The position numbers were made by a program, and so were the translations under genes. A stretch of DNA of 64,000 nucleotides from Hofstenia miamia (Eukaryota; Xenacoelomorpha; Acoela): contig SCFE01000005.1 in the NCBI GenBank assembly GCA_004352715.1, forward strand, positions 4,259,954-4,323,953. The letters run 5' to 3'. Positions 57,948 to 64,000 of the stretch are shown here, piece by piece (position 1 is the first letter of the stretch; every line of letters starts with the position of its first letter). The notes beneath the pieces were generated by a model. It worked only from the letters and a program-made list of their open reading frames with translations, was not told where the DNA came from and ran no database searches.

Positions 57948-58187
57948 TGCTGAGTGCCTTATGTACATTATTAATGTAAATTTGGTATATATACTACTGT
58001 ATGGATAATAAATCTTTATTATTTTTATTTTTCTTACTTCTCACAGCTTCATGCTGGTATCTCTCTCAGCTNTGCTGAGTGCCTTATTAATGTAAATTTG
58101 GTATATATACTACTGTATGGATAATAAATCTTTATTATTTTTATTTTTCTTACTTCTCACAGCTTCATGCTGGTATCTCTCTCAGCT
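57948..58187. repeat. Tandem 115-124 bp duplication around a single N
   Basis: 57948-58071 and 58073-58187 are the same sequence (LINE 3' UTR with AATAAA on either strand), differing by about a 9-base deletion. The N at 58072 separates them, as at the other joins. Confidence 0.8.
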
Positions 58188-58890
58188 TGAGGAACTCACC
58201 AGTTCCCAAGGAGTCTGAGAGTGTTCTTCAGGACTCTAGCTGTTCCTGACAATGCTGCCTTCTGTGCTACTGCTCCTCCCCACTTTGGTACCCCAACTTT
58301 TCCAATTATCTCTTATGATTCTTACTTACTGCTCCTAGTGCTCCTACAACTACTGGGACTACTTCAACTTTCTTTAACTTCCACAGCCTTTCTATTTCCT
58401 CAGCCAACTCCCTGTACTTGTCAATCTTCTTTCTCCTTGCTTTCTACATTCCTGTCCTTTGTACTGCTATGTCTATCACTGTTCCCCATCTTTTCTCTTT
58501 GTCTACCACTACTATGTCCGGTCTCCGTCTTTCTATTACCTTGCTCGTCTGGAAGTGGAAATCCCAAAATATCTTAACCTTCTCATTTTCTATGATGCCC
58601 TGTGGCTTGTGCTCATACCACTTGTCTCCTGCTTCTAACCCGTGCTGCCTGCTCAAGGTCCAGTGTACCATTCGTCCCACCTTGTTATGCCTGAACTTAT
58701 ACTCATTCTGCACCAACTTCTAATGCCCTGCTATCAGATGATCTACTGTCTCACACTCTTTCTTACATAGCCTACACTTATCACTTACTTCCATTCTTCT
58801 ATCTTTATGCTTCTTCACCCAGTTTGTTGTTATTGCTTGCTCCTGTGCTGCCATTATCAGTGCTTCTGTTTCTCTTTTATTATTATTATT
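58186..58890 (-). pseudogene. 3' end of a non-LTR retrotransposon (LINE) ORF2
   Basis: The minus strand reads CRLCKKECETVDHL (near 58775), then YKFRHNKVGRMVHWTL, KWYEHKPQGIIENEKVKI, RRPDIVVVDKEKR (near 58515), KKIDKYRELAEEIERLW (near 58410) and VVPVVVGALGAV. This Cys-rich stretch followed by a degraded-nuclease-like domain is the well-known C-terminal region of many animal LINE RTs. One open piece (58444-58716) covers 90 codons; stops interrupt before (TAG near 58725) and after. The element is 5'-truncated at about 58890 in an ATT repeat. Confidence 0.75.
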
Positions 58891-59500
58891 ATTATAATAT
58901 ATTATTCAAATGCTGGCAGTTGATATCATTAGAAATACCGTATTATGGCGCATAATGCATTGTAGTCATATTAATTTCCTAATTTTCGTACAGTAACAAA
59001 TTACCTACTATAAATTATATTATTGTAATATATAAAAACCGCTGTTTTAGAAAAGTTCATTTTAAACACTTTTGTCGTTCTTTATGCATTTTTCGAAATA
59101 CTAGTTGTGTGCAGTTATTTTCACTAGTTGGCGTATTTGAGTCAAATTTGATAATTGTTAGGATTAAGATTTTTTAAGACAAAATACAATAACACAGTTT
59201 TACAACTATAAAACATATTTACAGGGGATTTATCAAGTGATTAATTTGAATGCAAGCGTATTTCCAAAATGGGTCGGTGACTCACATAAAGCCTAAATAT
59301 TGAATCTTCTTGAAAACTAAGCCTTTGAAAAAGCCATTTTCAGATTAGTATCACACTTTATTTTTTACCCACTAGAAAATTATAGTTGGCTGCAAAAAAA
59401 TGAGAATAGAAAAAAGGCATATTACTTTTGAACTACTGAACGTAACAACTCAAGAAAGGTAAGATTTTAAAGATACATTAAAGGACTATAAGTAAATGCA

Positions 59501-60566
59501 TCAAAGTCTAATTTGTTTTCCTCCTGTAGAAATAACTTCATTCAAACGAACTGAAACTGATTTCATTAAATTGGACTTCATTTCAGATGTCAAAATGTGT
59601 TGACTTTCTTGGATTTTTTCTTTTAAATCGGATATATTTTTCGGATTTTTCTTCTCAACGTCATTTTTCAATATCTGCCACACGTTTTCGATTGGAGAAA
59701 GATCAGCAGAACTTGGTGGCCATTGCAAAAACTGGATATTATTTTCAGAAAACCAATTTTTTGTCTTTGCTGACGTGTGCGGGGTTGCTCCGTCCTGTTG
59801 GAGTATCCATCCATCATCATATAAAGCATCAGCATAAGGCATAAATTCAGCTATAATTTGGCAATATCTTTGACTGTCGATTGTGGCTTTTCCGTCTAAA
59901 ATTTTCAAGTAAAACCCACGATAGGAAAGTGCTCCCCAAACCATAATTTTTTGGTCGAACTTTGGAACCGCTTTTGTTGGTCTTGGACATTTCTTTGACG
60001 ACCACACTTGTACTTTGTTTCTGTGTAGTTGAAATACGCACTCATCAGTTATCCAAACATCTTCAAAAGTGTAGTCTTTCCAATCTTTCACGAAATTTAA
60101 TCTTTTTTCTTGATGTTCTTTTGTAATCAGAAGTCGATTTTTTCTGCCAATTTTTGTAACTCCACTTTTTTTCAGTGTTCTCTGAACTGTGGTTTCNNNN
60201 NNNNNNNNNNNNNNNNNNNNNNNNNNNNNNNNNNNNNNNNNNNNNNNNNNNTTCTGCCAATTTTTGTAACTCCACTTTTTTCAGTGTTCTCTGAACTGTG
60301 GTTTCATGCACAGAGATGTCGGCTTCAGTTTGAAGTCGGTTTGCAATTTTTTTCCCAGAAATATAGGGATTTTTGAGAGCAATTGCGACTGTTTTCTGAA
60401 TGAATTTTCCAATAATTTTTCGAGGGCGTCCACTTCCTTGTCGAATTTTTGTCAGCTTTCGAAAATAAGTTGATCGGGAAATTTGCGATGTCGCAAAGGC
60501 GTTTTCAAGCTGTTCCAACGTTTCCATTCCGAAGAAATCAAGAAGAAACTTTGCAAAGCAAAACAA
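59501..60566 (-). CDS. Tc1-type transposase, interrupted by an assembly gap
   Basis: N-terminal part (60566 to about 60252): helix-turn-helix with SQISRSTYFRKL and GSGRPRKI (GRPR-like hook), then a second HTH with SVHETTVQRTLKK. After the gap the catalytic domain 59501-60091 (196 codons) shows WITDE (D1), ILQQDGATPHTS (D2) and DLSPIENVW (E). Exactly 34 residues lie between D2 and E, so DD34E, as in Tc1. The protein ends at a normal stop near the left end. Apart from the gap-flanking duplication I see no internal stop; without that duplication the protein would be about 320 residues, close to the family length. It cuts and pastes its element at TA sites. Possibly an intact recent copy. Confidence 0.8.
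60197..60251. other. Assembly gap of 55 N
   Basis: Flanked by the same 54-55 bases on both sides, differing by one T in a homopolymer. Gap and one flank are probably artefactual. Confidence 0.85.
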
Positions 60567-60921
60567 TTTGTTTGGTAAGGGTTTTCAAATAATTACGAAA
60601 TACCAGTTTAGTTAATTAACTTTTTTGTTTGACCATTTTAAAGTTCACAAAATTCTCGTTGTCTTTTATTTTTATAGTTTTCCTCTAAAACGTCTCAATA
60701 CGTTTCCACAAAGCGTGAAAAAATAGGAGTTCAGTATCATTTTTTTGCAGCCAACTATAGGTTTGTTTAAGCAATTGTAAAATTCTCCCTATAATCACAT
60801 AGAAGGTTAATAACATTTAAAATGCAAACTAAACAGAAATGTTAAAACCAAGATTTCACAGCTTAATTAATGTCTATGCTATACCTTATCTATGTAAACA
60901 TTTACACTTGAGTTAACAAAT

Positions 60922-60965
60922 ATGTCAAATTCAGATCAAGCGCCTCTTCTCACTAAGGATAACAG
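60922..60965 (+). CDS. Candidate first coding exon, gene unknown (copy 2)
   Basis: ATG followed by 14 codons (MSNSDQAPLLTKDN) and two bases, then donor CAG|GTAACT. Same strand, same phase (2) and similar PLL-x-K pattern as the exon at 55495, so the two may start paralogous genes or be alternative first exons. The downstream exons would lie to the right; I find none with confidence before the end of the window. Confidence 0.3.
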
Positions 60966-61414
60966 GTAACTTTACTATCAAATTTTGCTCATGCTCCTTT
61001 TACATTGAGAGAGTAATTTAGGAAACCAGGAAACCACACACTATCCAACCTATTATTTCGTCTAAGAGTAACTCTCTGTTTCGAAATTTTATTGCATATA
61101 GAACTGCAAGTTGAACTATTCAATGCTTTTACGGAGCATATATTTCCTAAAAAAATTTTCTTTCATGAAAAGGGTGAAACTAGATTGTGAATTATTGAAT
61201 ACTGTTTTCTAGTTAAAGCAAAAGAGAACAGTTACAAATGGTTTGTTTTGTAGTGATAGAATGTAGACTCAGAGCAGTAAGCAAATGGAGACAGAGGGAG
61301 GGGGCAGTTGGCCATGGCATTCCTTAAATTAGAAAAACTTATTCAATGGAAGTAGGAACTTTTATAATTTTACAATAAAATTTACAAGAAGCACCTCTAT
61401 AGTCATAATTCCAA

Positions 61415-61681
61415 TATATTATTTATTTATCAGTCTGATGTGATGTGAACCATGACCCACGCTATCCATCAGCAGAATAAACCATGACCCATGTGACCCA
61501 CGACTCGTGATTTTAAAGTCCTGAACTGACTTAGGCGTGTAACCAATCACGTATTCGAACTGTAGCTGAATTTTACTTTTTGACTTTGCGCAGGACAGAC
61601 CTGGTCGGGATTCAAACAATTTTTCTTCAGAAAACAAAAATTTCGGGGTAGTTGTTGTTCTCATAGCCATTAGACCGCCCC
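61415..61681 (-). mobile_element. tRNA-derived SINE (copy 1)
   Basis: On the minus strand the head reads GGGGCGGTCTAATGGCTATG, an A-box-like RNA polymerase III promoter. GTTTGAATCCCGACCAGG, close to the B-box consensus, follows about 50 bases later. The spacing fits an internal tRNA-type promoter. The body contains repeats of GGGTCATGG/ATGACCCAC words, and the 3' end is AT-rich. A second head lies at 35929. An accidental 83-codon frame covers it and is not a gene. Confidence 0.65.
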
Positions 61682-62389
61682 ATTATCTGAATACTAGGCA
61701 TTCAAAAGATTTTGAATACTTTTAAAAATCGGACGTCGCAATGAAAAATATTTGCAAGTACTTCAGCCACAAGCATAAATTTTGGCACACATCTTTATCA
61801 ATGCACGAATGGAACCAAACCCATATAGATGTCTATACAAAAGGTTTTCAATATTTCTTAACAAGCTTGGATAAGATTTTTCAAAAATACTGACAAATTT
61901 TTACCCCCCCGTCACATTTTTTCATACCATCTTAATACATATAAATCTCTATTTCGTTTTAAAAAGGGTGACAAATTTTTTCGTACGGCTCAAAATTCTT
62001 GGCTTTTCTCGATGGGGATATCTTCTTAAAGTTGAGAAGAATTCACCGAAGGTTAATAGTTAAGAAAGCTATATTCTCAAATTAGACTATTTTTCAAATG
62101 CACAAAGTATGCAACGCATCAGAACAAATTAAGAGTCTATATAAGTTGGTTAAATCTTGCATCATTTAAGACCACAAATGCCTTAACAGCATCTCTTTCA
62201 AAAAAGTACGATTTTCATTAACAAAATGTCCTGCCGAAGAGACGCAGAGTTCAGACTCGGACTCTGAGCTGGTATCACGCATAATTTGCGGATAATTCGA
62301 CTGAGATGCGGAACTGGAAGGATTTAGACTTCCAAAACTTAAAGGGCTGTACGTATTTATATTACAACAAATTCAACGTAAAACAACGT

Positions 62390-63200
62390 GATATGTAGAG
62401 TGCAAGACTATGCATTTTGGTAGGATCGAAATATTATCTGTATCAAGAAGTCCCTAGCCGGATGGTAGGATTAGTATATTGGCAATGTCGGTTGGCGGCC
62501 AATAAACTAAAAACTTAAACCGGTATTTAGCAGTAGTAGTCGGGGTTACTCTACCAGTCAACAGACTGAAGAGTCCGTGTCAACAGATCAAGTCCGTGAC
62601 TCTTCCCCTGGAAGTGTACCCGCTAGGGCCGGATCTTGTATCATGCTTGACCTCTGGCGACCCCTGGCACGCAGAGTGCTGATCTGTGTTGAGTCTGATC
62701 AGCAGAGAGTGAAGCCGAAGGCCGAGCTTCATGAGAGGGTTGCGCCTCTCTACAGCTTTCGTCAACCAAGGCTACTAACTGAGGTAACTCGTGAGCACTT
62801 GCGTCTGCCTGTTATGGAACCCATGACGAAGCAAAGCTCCCTCATAGGTAAGGCTCAGCAAATGCTGGCCTGGGCCTATCTAGAGGCCAGAGACAGAGGA
62901 AAATCCTCTGTATAACTGCCCCCGTAGACGCACTCTACGGCTCTGGGCATAGACGTCGCCGTCTGCTCCTCAGAACAGACAGTCTCACATCACCGTCACC
63001 GCCCCCATATGTGCGCCAGCACACATGGCAGCACCTTCTTCTACCCTATTGTTTAACGTCCACTCCTGGTTCGGGACTCCGCGAAGAGACGCGCCCATCA
63101 AGTATTGGCTCAGCGTCTCCGCCTACCCAGGAACCACCACATGGAGGTTACTCTCCAGGACGATTCGGGCGTAGCCCTTGGGTTCCCAAGTAGTAGCAGT
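62390..63200 (+). other. GC-richer island, possible fragment of an unknown element
   Basis: Base composition rises sharply over about 62,540-63,200, with many CG dinucleotides and few stops. One frame (62577-62915) is open for 112 codons and others stay open for 60. No domain is recognisable. AATAAA occurs just before at about 62500, and GTAGTAGCAG-like words lie at both edges (62528 and 63192). It could be the non-coding end of a transposon, or a foreign segment. Host gene status is not supported. Confidence 0.35.
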
Positions 63201-63579
63201 AAAAATTCAGCCACTTAGCTCTTTATATACATGTAATTAAATTGCAAAAATAAATTCTAATATATAATCGCTAATCCATTATTCAATATATTACAAAAAA
63301 TAATGTGAAGACATGAAAAAATGTTGTTGCTACCAACATTTGACAATAATTAAAACATTTGAGATTTTGACAATTAAAAATTCTGACCCTCAAAATGTAG
63401 TTAAAAATAGAAAATCATGCTTTTAACGACCAATGCTTGCTGGTGAGCGTTCCAAGTCAGTGTCCAATTCTGTCTTCGCATTTTAAAATGAAAAGGCTTT
63501 CAAAATGATGTCAACAATTTTGGTATTATGTGCATGTAGTATCTGAACTCGTCATGATATCATTTTTAACACTCGAAAT

Positions 63580-63640
63580 CAGAGGCGCACCCAGAGGGGG
63601 GGAACTGGGGGAACGTTCCCCCCCTCAACAGAGCACAGAT
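63580..63640 (+). mobile_element. Left end of a hAT-type element
   Basis: CAGAGGCGCACCCAGAGGGG followed by a long G-run, AACGTT centre and C-run, typical of the ends of hAT MITEs. The right end is not seen in the remaining 360 bases and may lie outside the window. Confidence 0.4.
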
Positions 63641-64000
63641 GCTTCCATTCCTCATGAAATGTATGCTGATATGATAACATAGTACACATATATTAAGCAC
63701 TTCTTCAAATATATCTGCAGGGGTAAGCAATAATTAATTGATATTGCAATTATTACAATAATTGGAAATCAATTAATCTATTGAATACTTTAGAAGAAGA
63801 AAAATTACCAATAATTTACAATTATTTAGGTTCACTAAGAACGTTCTTACAAGCATTAATGGATGAAAATCTTGGTGAAAAATAATAAAGTCCCAATTCG
63901 AATATCATTATTGTCCTGCCTAGTAAATTAATACAGTATTGGCTATTGCATGTGTACAGCACAGTTTGATGACCAAAATATACATTATGCTTCCACTAAC

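Larger units (their letters stand above)
59381..60759 (-). mobile_element. Tc1-type DNA transposon
   Basis: Inverted ends TATAGTTGGCTGCAAAAAAA(TGA) at 59381 and its reverse complement ending at 60759 match for 23 bases, including the TA target duplicated at each side. One transposase gene lies between on the minus strand. The span includes a 55-N gap with a 54-55 bp duplication (60142-60196, 60252-60305), so the true size is probably about 1.27 kb. Confidence 0.85.

Noticed and set aside
58221-58577. 118-codon plus-strand frame rich in Leu, Ser and Phe
   Set aside because: It is the antisense shadow of the LINE ORF2 C-terminus, which has recognisable motifs on the minus strand.
1-64000. tRNA, rRNA, CRISPR or operon-type features
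   Set aside because: None found. The A/B-box signals belong to a SINE and do not fold as a full tRNA, and the eukaryotic character makes bacterial features inapplicable.

Overview
This window is AT-rich eukaryotic DNA, most likely from an invertebrate animal. It holds a single-exon Olig/Beta3-type bHLH gene, GT-AG splice signals, tRNA-derived SINEs, and LTR, LINE, Tc1, pogo/Tigger and hAT-type elements. I cannot fix the species. Real host genes are sparse. I support one confident gene (the bHLH gene, 40617-41066), one good two-exon candidate encoding a small Cys-rich protein (35455-37224), and two possible first exons (55495 and 60922). Nearly everything else recognisable is mobile DNA, mostly broken.

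Region 1-19,209 is a nest of related Ty3/gypsy-type LTR retrotransposons. The best preserved, called E3 here, lies on the minus strand (8692-19209) with gag, protease, RT, RNase H and integrase in that order. Downstream of integrase it carries a further long gene, called ORF3 here. The same ORF3 occurs in two older remnants: E1 (minus, 2414 to about 6075) and E2 (plus, about 6250-8440). These are arranged head to head. In E1 and E2 the ORF3 stop is followed at once by a polypurine tract. E1 is split by two solo LTRs (4114-5026 and 5295-5988) of the family that bounds E3. I do not recognise ORF3. Its C-terminal third looks distantly like an SGNH/GDSL hydrolase fold, and this is the main candidate for something undescribed.

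Region 19,210-25,440 is a gene desert with one degenerate LTR fragment. Everything left of about 25.4 kb is almost devoid of CpG; to the right CpG is ordinary and the mobile elements change completely. This means either a heavily methylated and deaminated compartment or a chimeric assembly.

Region 25,440-35,115 holds MITEs, a hAT-like element, a decayed LINE and a pogo/Tigger element with matching ends. Region 35,400-41,300 holds the host genes. Region 45,600-51,800 holds two different DDE-transposase-like pseudogenes. Region 55,400-64,000 holds two short candidate first exons with a LINE 3' end and a Tc1 element between them, then a SINE and a GC-richer island.

The gaps (2207, 17050-18049, 58072, 60197-60251, and inside a TA repeat at 33300-33358) are flanked by near-identical direct repeats, or by the same simple repeat in the last case. 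Contig overlaps were probably left unmerged, so several apparent duplications are likely assembly artefacts.
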